Shown: positions 17,112 to 25,858, counted from the stretch's first letter. The stretch is DNA of 64,000 bases from Streptomyces sp. DG2A-72 (GCF_030499575.1 NZ_JASTLC010000001.1:1364001-1428000), one strand, 5' to 3'. The notes: generated from the sequence alone by a model not told the origin. A program made the numbers and translations.

Positions 17112-17624
17112 ATGACCATCGAGCGCCGTGAACCCGCGAACACCGCCGACGAACGCACCATGCTGGAGGGCTGGCTGGACTACCACCGCGAGACCCTCGC
17201 CTGGAAGTGCGAGGGCCTGACCGACGCCCAGCTCAGGAACGCCTCCGTGGAGCCGTCCTCGCTCTCGCTGATGGGGCTGGTGCGGCACATGGCGGAGGTG
17301 GAGCGCGGCTGGTTCCGCAAGGTGCTCATGGACGAGGACGCGGGGCCCATCTACTACTCCGACGAGGATCCGGACGGCGACTTCCACGTCACCGAGGAGG
17401 AAACCTGGGAGGAGGCGCACGCCACCTGGCGGGCCGAGATCGACATTGCCCGGCGCAACGCGGCCGGCTTCGACCTGGACGACCTCTCCAAGGGCAGGGG
17501 CCGACGCACCGGCGAGCAGTTCAACCTCCGCTGGCTCTACACCCACATGATCGAGGAGTACGCCCGCCACAACGGCCACGCCGACCTGATCCGCGAGCGG
17601 ATCGACGGCACCACGGGCGACTGA
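17112..17624 (+). CDS. DinB-family (DUF664) protein
   Basis: A 170-residue four-helix-bundle protein of the DinB/DUF664 type. The first helix carries YHRETLAWKCEGLTDAQL. The metal-ligand helices contain GLVRHMAEVERGWF and YTHMIEEYARHNGHADLIRE, with the conserved histidines intact. Members include mycothiol- or bacillithiol-dependent transferases and many uncharacterised proteins. Mycothiol is the main thiol in actinomycetes, so a mycothiol-linked reaction is plausible but unproven. The start is ATG 17112. It stands 41 bases after the TetR remnant, with no evidence of co-transcription. Confidence 0.88.
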   Translation: MTIERREPANTADERTMLEGWLDYHRETLAWKCEGLTDAQLRNASVEPSSLSLMGLVRHMAEVERGWFRKVLMDEDAGPIYYSDEDPDGDFHVTEEETWEEAHATWRAEIDIARRNAAGFDLDDLSKGRGRRTGEQFNLRWLYTHMIEEYARHNGHADLIRERIDGTTGD

Positions 17625-17723
17625 CGTCGACGCGCCCACCGTACGGCGGCGTCGATCACCCATGTGGGGCATCCTGCGCTGTCCGCCGCCCCGGAGGGCA
17701 GCCGACGCAGCAGAGTTGCGCGC

Positions 17724-18182
17724 GTGCATCGAACGTCGACCACCGCAACGCTCCTGGTCACCGTGGCTGTCTCGGCCCTCTCCGGCTGTGTGACGGTGCA
17801 GCTGCCGCCCGCGTCGGGGCCCTCGGCGCCGCCGTCCCGGGCCGTTCCGGCCCTGCCGGACGACAGCGCGGAGCCGCAGATCGTGCAGGCGCCCGCGCGG
17901 GAGGCACTGGAGCGGATGGGACCGCCACGTGAGCCCGCGCCGACGGCATCGGTGCGGCGGCCTCCCCCACCGGCGCAGACGCCGGAGAAGGCGGCGCCTT
18001 CACGTCCGCGCCCACCGCGTCCGGCACCGCGGACTCCAGAGGCACCGCAGCGGCCGCGTGCCGAGGTGACCCAGACGGTTCCCTCGGACCTCGGCGATGT
18101 CTGTGACCTCGGCAGGCAGTACGGCGGCTGGCCGCAGGACAGCCCGCAGTCGAGGATCTGCGAGCAGACGTACGGGCGTTGA
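17724..18182 (+). CDS. Proline-rich putative lipoprotein
   Basis: A 152-residue secreted protein with no recognised domain. GTG 17724 gives VHRTSTTATLLVTVAVSALS, a signal peptide ending in the lipobox LSGC, so the mature protein should be lipidated and surface-exposed. The central 90 residues are rich in Pro, Ala and Arg, probably an extended spacer. The conserved-looking C-terminal 30 residues contain two cysteines (GDVCDLGRQYGGWP and SRICEQTYG), which may form a disulfide. Reading from 17664 would add 20 residues but hide the signal peptide. Function unknown. Confidence 0.7.
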   Translation: MHRTSTTATLLVTVAVSALSGCVTVQLPPASGPSAPPSRAVPALPDDSAEPQIVQAPAREALERMGPPREPAPTASVRRPPPPAQTPEKAAPSRPRPPRPAPRTPEAPQRPRAEVTQTVPSDLGDVCDLGRQYGGWPQDSPQSRICEQTYGR

Positions 18183-18219
18183 GGGATTCCCGCGTATGCA
18201 TGGGGCGCGCGGCCCCGCG

Positions 18220-18714
18220 CTACGTCCCCAACCGCAGTTCCAGCCGGCTGATGGCCGCCCGCACTCCGTCCCCGTAGGGATCGTCCCCCAGGGCGTGCAC
18301 CGCACCTCGTGCCCGCCGGACATGTGCACGCGCGGCATCGGCGCGGCCCAGCTTCACATAGTCGGCGGCCAGATTGAGATGCAGGGAGGGATACAGCGCC
18401 CGCGCGGCCAAAGCCCCCTCGTGCTCGGCGAGCCGCTCGTCCGTGAGTTCTTCCGCCGCGGTCAGCGCCCGCAGATCCCAGGCCAGTTCGTCCACGGGAT
18501 CGTCCTGCGTGTCGGCCATGTAGTGCGCCAGGGTGCAGCGGTGCAGCGGATCCCCGGTCGCGCCGATCTCCGCCCAGAGGTCCAGGAAGCGGTGCCGGGC
18601 CTCCTCGCGGTCGCCCGCGTGGTGCAGCATGACGACCTGGCCGATCCGGGTCATGACCGCATCCGGCGCCGCCTGCTCCTGTCGCTCCGCCACCGCACCC
18701 TCCCAGCCCTTCAC
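18220..18714 (-). CDS. Tetratricopeptide-like hypothetical protein
   Basis: A 164-residue helical protein. Repeating helix pairs such as GDREEARHRFLDLWAEIG, LAHYMADTQDDPVDELAWDL and LHLNLAADYVKLGRADAARAHVRRA resemble degenerate tetratricopeptide repeats, so a protein-interaction role is likely. No catalytic motif, signal peptide or membrane segment is visible. It is convergent with the proline-rich lipoprotein gene and lies 85 bases before the end of ung on the same strand. Confidence 0.75.
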   Translation of the reverse strand: MKGWEGAVAERQEQAAPDAVMTRIGQVVMLHHAGDREEARHRFLDLWAEIGATGDPLHRCTLAHYMADTQDDPVDELAWDLRALTAAEELTDERLAEHEGALAARALYPSLHLNLAADYVKLGRADAARAHVRRARGAVHALGDDPYGDGVRAAISRLELRLGT

Positions 18715-18799
18715 CGATGTCGCTGTCCGACGACGCTAACCGCAGCCACTGACAATCCCGGCGAGGCGGGGCCGACCCGGAGGGCCGGCCCGCTCCAGG

Positions 18800-19483
18800 T
18801 CAGCCGAGGTTCGGGATGCGCCAGTCGATCGGCTCGTGGCCCTGCCGGGCGACCGCCTCGTCGATCTGCGTGAAGGGACGGGAGCCGAAGAACTTCTTCG
18901 CCGACAGCGGGGAAGGGTGGGCGCCCTTCACCACCACGTGGCGCTGTTCGTCGATCAGCGGGAGCTTCTTCTGGGCGTAGTTCCCCCACAGGACGAAGAC
19001 CGCCGGGTCCGGGCGGCCGGCCACGGCGCGGATCACCGCGTCGGTGAACTTCTCCCAGCCCTTGCCCTTGTGCGAGTTGGCCTCGCCTGCGCGGACCGTG
19101 AGCACCGCGTTGAGCAGGAGCACGCCCTGCTCGGCCCACGGCATGAGATAGCCGTTGTCCGGAACGGGCGTGCCCAGCTCGGCCTGCATCTCCTTGTAGA
19201 TGTTGCGGAGGGAGGGCGGGGTCTTGACTCCCGGGCGGACCGAGAAGCACAGGCCGTGCCCCTGGCCCTCGCCGTGGTACGGGTCCTGGCCGAGGATCAG
19301 GACCTTCACCTTGTCGTACGGCGTCGCCGCCAGCGCGGCGAAGACCTCTTCACGCGGAGGGTAGACAGGACCCTTCGCCCGCTCCTCCTCGACGAACTCC
19401 GTCAGCTCCTTGAAGTAGGGCTGCTGCAGTTCGTCGCCCAGAACCCCGCGCCAGGACTCGGGCAGCATGGAGATGTCGGTCAC
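18800..19483 (-). CDS. ung: Uracil-DNA glycosylase, family 1
   Basis: A 227-residue base-excision repair enzyme that removes uracil from DNA. The catalytic motif GQDPYHGEGQGHGLCFSV (Asp67 activates water), the Pro-rich loop TPPSLRNIYKE, and the DNA-intercalation loop HPSPLSAKKFFGS are all intact. The GTG start at 19483 follows AAGGAA at about six to seven bases, and the length equals other actinobacterial Ung proteins. It matters in a high-G+C genome, where cytosine deamination is frequent. Streptomycetes may carry a second ung elsewhere. Confidence 0.96.
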   Translation of the reverse strand: MTDISMLPESWRGVLGDELQQPYFKELTEFVEEERAKGPVYPPREEVFAALAATPYDKVKVLILGQDPYHGEGQGHGLCFSVRPGVKTPPSLRNIYKEMQAELGTPVPDNGYLMPWAEQGVLLLNAVLTVRAGEANSHKGKGWEKFTDAVIRAVAGRPDPAVFVLWGNYAQKKLPLIDEQRHVVVKGAHPSPLSAKKFFGSRPFTQIDEAVARQGHEPIDWRIPNLG

Positions 19484-19564
19484 GTCGACTTCCTTACGAT
19501 GTGCGGTCGCTTCGATGTCCCAGAACCTACCGGCGACCACTGACAATCGGCGCTGCCAACCGCA

Positions 19565-21146
19565 CTACCAGCTGGTCTTCCAGGACAGCTCCCACATGAC
19601 CATCATCGTCGCGGGGTCGATGACGTTCTCCAGACCGGCGATCTCCTCGTTCGCGGCCGTGTACGCCTTGCCCTGCCACAGCGGGATCAGCCGCGCGTCG
19701 TCCACGAGGATCTGCTGGGCCTCCTCGAACTCGTCGGCCAGGGCCGCGCGGTCGCTCTCCGCGCGTGACGCCGGCAGCAGATCGTCGGTGATCTCGGGGG
19801 CGTCGTACGGGGTGCCGAGCGCGTTCTGCTCGCCCACGAAGGGGGCGATGAAGTTGTCGGGGTCGTTGAAGTCGGGGCTCCAGCCACGCCCGAAGACCGG
19901 GTACTCGCCCTTCTGGTAGCCCTCGAAGTAGGTCTTCCAGGGGCGGCTCTTCAGCGTGACCGTGAACAGTCCGGACTCCTCCAGCTGTCGCTTCAGCTCC
20001 TCGAAAGCCGGCTTGGTCTGGGAGCCGTAACGGTCGGTGGTGTACCAGAGCGTGAGAGGAACCGTTTCGGTGATGCCCGCCTCGGTGAGGATGGCCTTCG
20101 CCTTGGTCGCGCTGGGGTTGCCGTAGTCGTCGAAGAAGCCCGTCCCGTGGCCCACCAGACCCCTGGGGATCATGGAGTACAGCGGCTCGACGGTGTCCTT
20201 GTAGACGTTGTGGGCGAGCGCCTTGCGGTCGATGACCTGGGCGACCGCCTTGCGGACCGCGGGGTTCTTGGCCCAGGTGTCCTTGGGGTTGAACACCAGA
20301 TAGCTGATCTCGGTGGTGGGGTTCTCCGCGATCTGGAGCCCCTGGTCGTCGTAGTGGGTCTGGATGTCCACGATGTCCGCGGCGCCGAGACCACGGTAGA
20401 TGACCGAAATAGCCTTGCTCTTCAGGGCCTTGACCAGCTCGTCCGACTGCTGGAAGTACCGGATGGTGACGGCGGAGTTCTTGACGTCCGCCAGGCCCTT
20501 GTAGTTCTCGTTGCGGACCAGCTCGGCCTTCTCGCCGTCTTCGTAGGAGGAGAGTTCGTAGGGCCCCGAGCCGGTGATGTCCCCGTCCTCGCGGAGCTTG
20601 TTCGCGGGGTACTCCTCGGGGTCCACGATCGACATGGCGGGCGTGGTGAGCACCAGGGGGAAGGTCGCGTTCGGGCTGGCTGAGGTGGAAGACGACCTCG
20701 CGGTCGCCCTTCACCTGCACCCTGGAGAGGGTGGTCAGCAGACCCGCGGGGCCACCGTTGACGTTGATCTTCTTGATCCGGTCGAACGAATGCTTGACGG
20801 CCTTGGCGTCCAGCGCGCGCCCGCCGGAGAACTTCAGGCCCTCGCGCAGCGTGCACGTGTACACGGTGCTGGAGCTGTCCGTGAACTCGCAGCTCTCGGC
20901 GGCGTCGGGTTCGGGCTGGGTCGCACCGGGCGAGTAGCCCAGAAGGGGCTGGTACACGTTGCGCATCAGCTCCCAGGAGCTGTCCCAGGCCGCGGCCGGG
21001 TCCAGGGTGCTCGGCGCGCTGGTCGTCCCCACGATGATCGGGTCCGCGTCTTCGGAGGCGTCCGAGGAGAACACACCGCACCCGGTCACCATGGATATGG
21101 ACGCGATCACCGCGAGTGGCGGCAAGAATCGGTTCCGACTGAACAC
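19565..21146 (-). pseudogene. ABC transporter family-5 solute-binding lipoprotein, frameshifted
   Basis: An oligopeptide/nickel-type (SBP family 5) solute-binding lipoprotein of about 526 residues when the frames are joined. GTG 21146 has GAGGAG seven bases upstream. The signal peptide ends in lipobox VTGC, and PSTLDPAAAWDSSWELMRNV is the family N-terminal motif. The frame breaks after VVFHLSQP: one extra base (C at 20672 on the plus strand) shifts the rest, which is otherwise clean to the C-terminal MVMWELSWKTSW. This could be a true frameshift or a sequencing error, as the rest shows no decay. No permease genes are adjacent, so it would be an orphan receptor. Confidence 0.85.
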
Positions 21147-21272
21147 GTGCATGCTCCTCGAAATGCCGTACACAAGTGGCCGAACGATACCGCAGGCCCC
21201 TGGAACCGCTCCCGCCCGTCTGACAGGGCTCTCGGTCAGTCCGTTTGCGACGGTTTTTCGAGTCCTCGTGAG

Positions 21273-21331
21273 GAGTGCGGGCGGGCGCCGGAGATGTTCG
21301 GTGAATTCCCGCACCGGCGCCCACCGCACTC
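21273..21331 (-). terminator. Long hairpin after the fabG pair
   Basis: GAGTGCGG plus GGGCGCCGG (21273-21291) pair with CCGGCGCCC plus CCGCACTC (21314-21331), giving a 17-bp stem with a small internal loop and a 22-base apical loop. It begins three bases after the stop of the reductase ending at 21334. Confidence 0.75.
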
Positions 21332-21333
21332 AG

Positions 21334-22098
21334 TCAGCCGACCCCGGCGTTCAGGAAGATGCCGCCGTCGATGACGAGGGTCTGGCCGGTGATCCAGTCG
21401 GACTCTGTCGAGGTGAGGAACGCGGCGGCGCCGCCGATGTCGGAGGGCACGCCGAGCCTGGCCAGCGGGTAGGAGGCGGCGGCCTCCTCCTCGCGGCCCT
21501 CGTACAGCGCCTTCGCGAACTTGGTCTTCACGACGGCCGGGGCGATCGCGTTGACCCGCACCTTGGGCGCGAACTCGTGGGCGAGCTGCTGGGTCAGGTT
21601 GATCAGCGCGGCCTTGCTGACGCCGTAGGCGGCGATGAACGGCGAGGGCGCGATGCCCGCGACGGACGCGATGTTGACGATCGCGCCGCCGTTGTCCTTC
21701 TGCCAGGCGTGCCAGGTCTTCTGTGCGAAGCCGAGCGCCGAGATCACGTTGGTCTCGAAGACCTTGCGGGCCACATCCAGGTCGAGGTCGGCGATCGGCC
21801 CGAACACCGGGTTCGTACCGGCGTTGTTGACCAGGAAGTCGACCCGGCCGAAGGCCTCCATGGCGCGCTCGACGGCGACGGCCTGGTGGGCCACGTCGTG
21901 CGCCTTGCCGGCGACGCCGATGACGCGGTCGGCGCCGAGCGCCTCGACGGCCTCCTTGAGGGCGTCCTCGTTGCGGCCGGTGATGCACACGCGGTCACCG
22001 CGCGCGACGAGCGCCTCGGCGACGCCGTAGCCGATGCCGCGGCTGGCGCCCGTGACGAGCGCGGCCTTGCCCGAAAGCTCGGGGAGCTGTGAAGTCAT
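21334..22098 (-). CDS. SDR oxidoreductase, FabG-like
   Basis: A 254-residue classical SDR. Motifs are TGASRGIG, VNNAGTNP, NIASVAG and the catalytic YGVSK. The loop IAPAVVKTKFAKALYEG and the C terminus SDWITGQTLVIDGGIFLNAG are typical of the 3-oxoacyl-ACP reductase-like group. It lies 11 bases downstream of another FabG-type gene, so the two form an operon. The pair resembles the tandem fabG paralogs of S. coelicolor (recalled). Without fab neighbours it is more likely an accessory reductase than part of the core fatty-acid operon. Confidence 0.9.
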   Translation of the reverse strand: MTSQLPELSGKAALVTGASRGIGYGVAEALVARGDRVCITGRNEDALKEAVEALGADRVIGVAGKAHDVAHQAVAVERAMEAFGRVDFLVNNAGTNPVFGPIADLDLDVARKVFETNVISALGFAQKTWHAWQKDNGGAIVNIASVAGIAPSPFIAAYGVSKAALINLTQQLAHEFAPKVRVNAIAPAVVKTKFAKALYEGREEEAAASYPLARLGVPSDIGGAAAFLTSTESDWITGQTLVIDGGIFLNAGVG

Positions 22099-22109
22099 GT
22101 CCCTGATCC

Positions 22110-22871
22110 CTAGTCGAGCGGTCCGCCGGCGATGTACAGCACCTGGCCGGAGACGAATCCGGCGTCCTCGCCGGTGAAGAAGGCGATCGCGTTCGCGATG
22201 TCGGCTGGCTCGCCGACGCGCTGCACGGGGATCTGGGTGGCGGCGGCGGCCTTGAAGTCGTCGAAGCCCATGCCGACCCGGTCGGCGGTGGCCTTGGTCA
22301 TCTCGGTGGCGATGAAGCCGGGGGCGACCGCGTTGGCGGTGACGCCGAACTTGCCGAGCTCGATGGCGAGCGTCTTGGTGAAGCCCTGCATGCCGGCCTT
22401 GGCGGCGGAGTAGTTGACCTGGCCGCGGTTGCCGAGCGCGGACGACGAGGAGAGGTTGACGATCCGGCCGAACTTGGCGTCCACCATGTACTTCTGGCAG
22501 GCCTTCGACATCAGGAAGGCGCCCCGCAGATGCACGTTCATGACGGTGTCCCAGTCGGAGACGCTCATCTTGAACAGCAGGTTGTCGCGGAGCACGCCCG
22601 CGTTGTTCACGAGGATCGTCGGCGCGCCGAGCTCCTCGGCGATCCGCGCGACGGCCGCCTCGACCTGCGCCTCGTCCGAGACGTTGCAGCCGACCGCGAT
22701 CGCCTTGCCGCCGGCCGCGGTGATCTGCTCCACGGTGTCCTTGCAGGCCGCCTCGTCGAGGTCGATCACGGCGACCGCGCGGCCCTCGGCGGCCAGTCGT
22801 ACGGCGGTGGCGGCGCCGATGCCGCGTGCTCCGCCGGTGACTACGGCGACCCGCTGCTCAGTGGTGGACAT
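22110..22871 (-). CDS. fabG: 3-oxoacyl-ACP reductase, FabG family
   Basis: A 253-residue SDR closer to canonical FabG than its neighbour. Visible are TGGARGIG, VNNAGVLRDNLLFKM (the FabG-type NAG plus RDxL sequence), NLSSSSALGNRGQVNYSAAKAG with catalytic Ser, Tyr and Lys, and VAPGFIATEM. It would reduce 3-oxoacyl thioesters with NADPH. The ATG at 22871 follows GAGGAG. It is the first gene of a two-gene operon and is preceded by a short dyad at 22891-22900 that could bind a TetR-type regulator. Confidence 0.9.
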   Translation of the reverse strand: MSTTEQRVAVVTGGARGIGAATAVRLAAEGRAVAVIDLDEAACKDTVEQITAAGGKAIAVGCNVSDEAQVEAAVARIAEELGAPTILVNNAGVLRDNLLFKMSVSDWDTVMNVHLRGAFLMSKACQKYMVDAKFGRIVNLSSSSALGNRGQVNYSAAKAGMQGFTKTLAIELGKFGVTANAVAPGFIATEMTKATADRVGMGFDDFKAAAATQIPVQRVGEPADIANAIAFFTGEDAGFVSGQVLYIAGGPLD

Positions 22872-22890
22872 GGGTGACTCTCCTCGAGTG

Positions 22891-22900
22891 AGCGACCGCT
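22891..22900. promoter_or_regulatory. Dyad AGCG-N2-CGCT upstream of fabG operon
   Basis: AGCGACCGCT lies 19 bases upstream of the fabG start codon. The arms AGCG and CGCT are inverted. It resembles TetR-type operators that control fatty-acid genes in actinomycetes, but it is short and unconfirmed. Confidence 0.35.
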
Positions 22901-22984
22901 TAGTACCTTCGATGACGTGACGCTAGAAGCCCTGGCACGCGGTGTCAACGGCAACCGCGCGCATGTGATCCATTACCCGATCGG

Positions 22985-23434
22985 TCACTTCACCAACAGA
23001 TCGAGCAGCCGCTGCGCCTCGGCCGCCGGATCGGACGTGAGTCCGGTGTGCACGGGCCCCGGCTGGACGACCGTGGAACGGGGAGCGATCAGCCAGCGAA
23101 AGCGCCGCCCGGCGTCGTCGCCCCCGGCCTGCCCCGCGGCCTCGCTGCCGGCGCTGACCCTCTCGACAGCCCCGAGGGCGGCCCGGACGCCGGCCACGTC
23201 CGCGTTCGGGTCGAGGGCGAGCAGCCGCGCCTCGTCGAGGTGGGTGCGGGCGCCGACGTAGCCCTGGGCCCGGCAGTACACCAGCACGCCCGCGTTGACG
23301 CACTCGCCGCGCTCGATGCGGGGTACGACCCGCAGGAGGGCGTACTCGAAGACGTCCCGGTCGTTCTGCTCGCTGCCCCGGATGATGTGGCGTTCGACCA
23401 CATGGCCGGCCATGTGGATGTGGCGCTCGCTCAC
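22985..23434 (-). CDS. DUF3037 protein, partner of HipA-like kinase
   Basis: A 149-residue protein of the DUF3037 family. Hallmarks are FEYALLRVVPRIERGECVNAGVL and the following YVGARTHLDEARLLALDP. No catalytic function is established. It follows the HipA-like kinase gene with a four-base overlap (GTG start at 23434 inside GTGA), implying coupled translation and roughly equal dosage. DUF3037 genes often sit beside HipA-like kinases, so a protein-protein partnership or a toxin-antitoxin-like arrangement is possible (inference). The C-terminal 40 residues are less conserved and proline-poor. Confidence 0.85.
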   Translation of the reverse strand: MSERHIHMAGHVVERHIIRGSEQNDRDVFEYALLRVVPRIERGECVNAGVLVYCRAQGYVGARTHLDEARLLALDPNADVAGVRAALGAVERVSAGSEAAGQAGGDDAGRRFRWLIAPRSTVVQPGPVHTGLTSDPAAEAQRLLDLLVK

Positions 23435-24195
23435 TTGCCCTCCTCGATTCCGGTGACACGCTCGTGAACGATGGCGGCGCGAGCGAGCAGAGGGCGCGCA
23501 TAGGCACGCCGGAGATCGTCAGGGGTGTCGAAGCCGGGTTCACCGGCCAGCCAGGCGTCCGGAATCTCTGCGACGACCTCGGCGAGCAGGTCCTCGGTGA
23601 CGCGCGGCGCGAGGTCGGCGGCGGCGCCGGCGACATCGGGCGCGAAGCGGGCCAGCGCGTGGTCCGAGGCGTCGTACGGGCGGGCCGCTGAGGTCTCGGC
23701 GCCGGGCCAGTTGTGGTGCCAGATCATCGTGGCGCCGTGGTCGATGAGCCACAGGTCGCTGTGCCACATCAGCAGGTTGGGGTTGCGCCAGGACCGGTCG
23801 ACGTTGCCCACCAGCGCGTCGAACCAGACGATCCGCCCGGCCTCCTCGGGGGTCACTTCAAAGGCGAGCGGATCAAAACCGAGCGCGCCGGACAGGAAGT
23901 CCATGCCGAGATTGGTGCCGCCGCTGGACTTGAGCAACTCCTGCACCTGCTGGTCGGGTTCGCCGAGCCCGAGGACCGGGTCGAGGTCGAGCGTCACGAG
24001 CCGGGGGACGCGGAAGCCCAGCCGACGGGCGAGTTCGCCGCACACCACCTCGGCGACCAGCGTCTTGCGGCCCTGTCCGGCGCCGGTGAACTTCATGACG
24101 TAGGTCCCGAAGTCGTCGGCCTCGACGAGCCCCGGCAGCGAGCCGCCCTCACGCAGGGGTGTGATGTAGCGGGTCGCGACGACCTCTTTCAACAT
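23431..24195 (-). CDS. HipA-family kinase-like protein
   Basis: A 254-residue protein with the HipA kinase-like core. TYVMKFTGAGQG supplies the lysine of the nucleotide site, LVAEVVCGELARRLG is the helix after it, DALVGNVDRSWRNPNLL corresponds to the catalytic loop (Asp and Asn), and LWLIDHGATM to the metal-binding Asp. It lacks the N-terminal subdomain of classical HipA. The start is unclear: ATG 24195 is almost on top of GGGAGA, while TTG at codon 2 has better spacing. Its first 100 bases are repeated at 45565-45642, marking it as the probable integration site of the element to its right. It is the first gene of the pair with DUF3037. Confidence 0.85.
   Translation of the reverse strand: MLKEVVATRYITPLREGGSLPGLVEADDFGTYVMKFTGAGQGRKTLVAEVVCGELARRLGFRVPRLVTLDLDPVLGLGEPDQQVQELLKSSGGTNLGMDFLSGALGFDPLAFEVTPEEAGRIVWFDALVGNVDRSWRNPNLLMWHSDLWLIDHGATMIWHHNWPGAETSAARPYDASDHALARFAPDVAGAAADLAPRVTEDLLAEVVAEIPDAWLAGEPGFDTPDDLRRAYARPLLARAAIVHERVTGIEEGK
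24091..24190 (-). repeat. Left direct repeat (candidate attL), inside the HipA-like gene
   Basis: The first 30 bases (24091-24120) are identical to 45565-45594. The match then continues with 10- and 12-base gaps through the blocks CAGCGAGCCGCCCTCACGCAG and GCGGGTCGCG up to about codon 3 of the gene. Confidence 0.75.
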
Positions 24196-24216
24196 TCTCC
24201 CAGGCCATCCATCTCT

Positions 24217-24411
24217 TCAGCCTTGCAATCCACGACCGCCGCTGGAGGTGCGCCCCTTGCTTCCGGCCTCCGGCACGAAGTGAGCATAGTAACCGAGGGT
24301 GATCGCGGGCGAGGAATGCCCGAGCCACCGCGCCAAGGTCACGACGGACTCTCCGGCCTCCAGCGCGCGTTGATGACGTCGCGAACTCGCAGCGCCGTCT
24401 CCAACGGTCAA
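24217..24411 (-). pseudogene. Tyrosine recombinase (phage integrase), C-terminal remnant
   Basis: About 50 residues of a tyrosine recombinase catalytic domain: LEAGESVVTLARWLGHSS then PAITLGYYAHFVPEAG and a short tail. The conserved His (LGHSS) and nucleophilic Tyr (TLGYYAH) are both present, but everything upstream of about 24375 is unrelated, so the Arg-containing core is lost and the protein cannot be active. Its position next to the left repeat marks the end of the integrated element. Confidence 0.85.
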
Positions 24412-24546
24412 GCCTCGCCTCCCTCCTGCGGCGCTCCATCAGTGCGTGCGCTCGCAACTGGCTGAGCAGGAGCAGAAGGCCGTACGAATTGACGCATGGA
24501 TGGGTACTCCTCGCAGAGCAATGCACCGAGGCCCTGGCAGCCGTGG

Positions 24547-24891
24547 AACATTGCTACCGATGTCGTCAGTGACGCGGGCGAGGGCGACGAGTGGCCACGG
24601 GTCCACGACAAGCTCTTGCGCTCGCACATCCTGGCCATCGCCTCACCGACCTGGCTGGGACGCCCTTCCTCAGTTGCCCAGCGTGTCCTCGAACGCATGA
24701 ACGCGACCAAGCCCTCGCGGACATCGGATATACCGTTCCCGGCCAGGCGTGGACCTACTGGCGTCTCGGCCCCGGCCCGGGCCCCGAACTACCTGGACGA
24801 CCAGCGCGGCCACGAGTGGGCCCACCGCACCGGCCGTGCCATGGCCGACCACCTCAACGGCGTCGCCCGGGCGCCGGCCGCGGAAGGGTGA
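24547..24891 (+). pseudogene. Flavodoxin/NADPH-dependent FMN reductase family, broken
   Basis: Fragments of a flavodoxin-fold oxidoreductase in three pieces. GEGDEWPRVHDKLL and HILAIASPTWLGRPSSVAQR hold the FMN-phosphate-binding loop in one frame. After VLERMNA the middle of the protein is missing and the match resumes one frame away as ALADIGYTVPGQAWTYW. It then returns to the first frame as NYLDDQRGHEWAHRTGRAMA. The N-terminal nucleotide-binding strand is also absent. Two compensating shifts plus an internal deletion indicate a dead gene. Confidence 0.8.
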
Positions 24892-25064
24892 TCCCATGAC
24901 AGCCGTCTCCTGGGCTTCGGCTCCGCCTTTGCATGACCAGCAGCGAGATCTCTGAACCGGTTCTCCAGCCGTTCAGGCCCTGCGTGGGGCGGTGCCTCCT
25001 GCCCGCCAAGCCACCACGGCCGGACGCCCTCATGGCTGAATACGGCGCAGCCGCAGGTACCGAG

Positions 25065-25826
25065 TCAGCCGGAAGTCGCCGCTGAGTCGCGAAGCTCGTT
25101 CACCGCCGCGGCCAAGTGCGTTTGCAGCGTGTCGGGCAGCGGTTCGCCATGGATGGCCGTCAAAAGCTCCTCGGCTATCTGATGGAGCTTGGTGTTCGTG
25201 TTCTGGGAGGTCGCGACCAGCACGGCCCACGCATCCTCGGCGCTCAGGGAGAACGTGGCCATCAGAATGCCTGTGGCCTGGTCTATGACCGGGCGCGTGC
25301 GCATGGCGCGGCGCAGTTGAGTGACCTCGTTCCGCAGGTCTTCCTGACCCTCGCTCAGAGCATCCTCCATCGGCTGGGTGCCCGCGAACAGCGGCCACGT
25401 GTCCGTCTTGACCAGGAGCCTGTGCACGGCGGGGCTGGACGCCCGCATGGTGAGGAGTTTTCCTTGTCGCTCGGCACGCCGCCGCGCGGCCAGCAGGAGG
25501 TTCAGCGCCGAGCAGTCGCAGAACGTGACACCGCTCAGGTCCAGCTCCACACAGCGTGCGCACCGACTGACGGAGTCCTCCAGCACACTCCGCAGCAGTT
25601 CCTCGCTGTCCATGTCCAACTCACCGCAGACCTTGACGGTCACGTCGCCGTCATGCGCCAGCGTCTGGATCGCCGGTTCGTACGGCATGGCCTCCCCCAG
25701 GTCCACCGGCGTGTCGGCTGCCGCCCCCTCCGCGGCGCCGGAGCGATGCGGGATCCGTAGCTGCTGCATGGCGGCCTCCAGCGAGGACAATGGCTCCAAT
25801 TCAGGCTCCCCCGCCCACCATTGCAC
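25065..25826 (-). CDS. STAS-ANTAR fusion regulator
   Basis: A 253-residue protein with two signalling domains. Residues about 55-160 form a STAS domain (anti-sigma-factor antagonist type) with VKVCGELDMDSEELL and the phosphorylation-site region CVELDLSGVTFCDCSALNLL. Residues about 175-235 form an ANTAR RNA-binding domain: RRAMRTRPVIDQATGILMA and the second helix pair LSAEDAWAVLVATSQNTN. The ANTAR output would act on nascent RNA terminators, while STAS normally binds anti-sigma kinases, so it could link the sigma-B-like switch to antitermination (inference). It is divergent from the small winged-helix gene. It appears intact although surrounded by pseudogenes. Confidence 0.87.
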   Translation of the reverse strand: MQWWAGEPELEPLSSLEAAMQQLRIPHRSGAAEGAAADTPVDLGEAMPYEPAIQTLAHDGDVTVKVCGELDMDSEELLRSVLEDSVSRCARCVELDLSGVTFCDCSALNLLLAARRRAERQGKLLTMRASSPAVHRLLVKTDTWPLFAGTQPMEDALSEGQEDLRNEVTQLRRAMRTRPVIDQATGILMATFSLSAEDAWAVLVATSQNTNTKLHQIAEELLTAIHGEPLPDTLQTHLAAAVNELRDSAATSG

Positions 25827-25858
25827 GTCAAGAGATACCGGAAATTCGTTTCAGGCTT

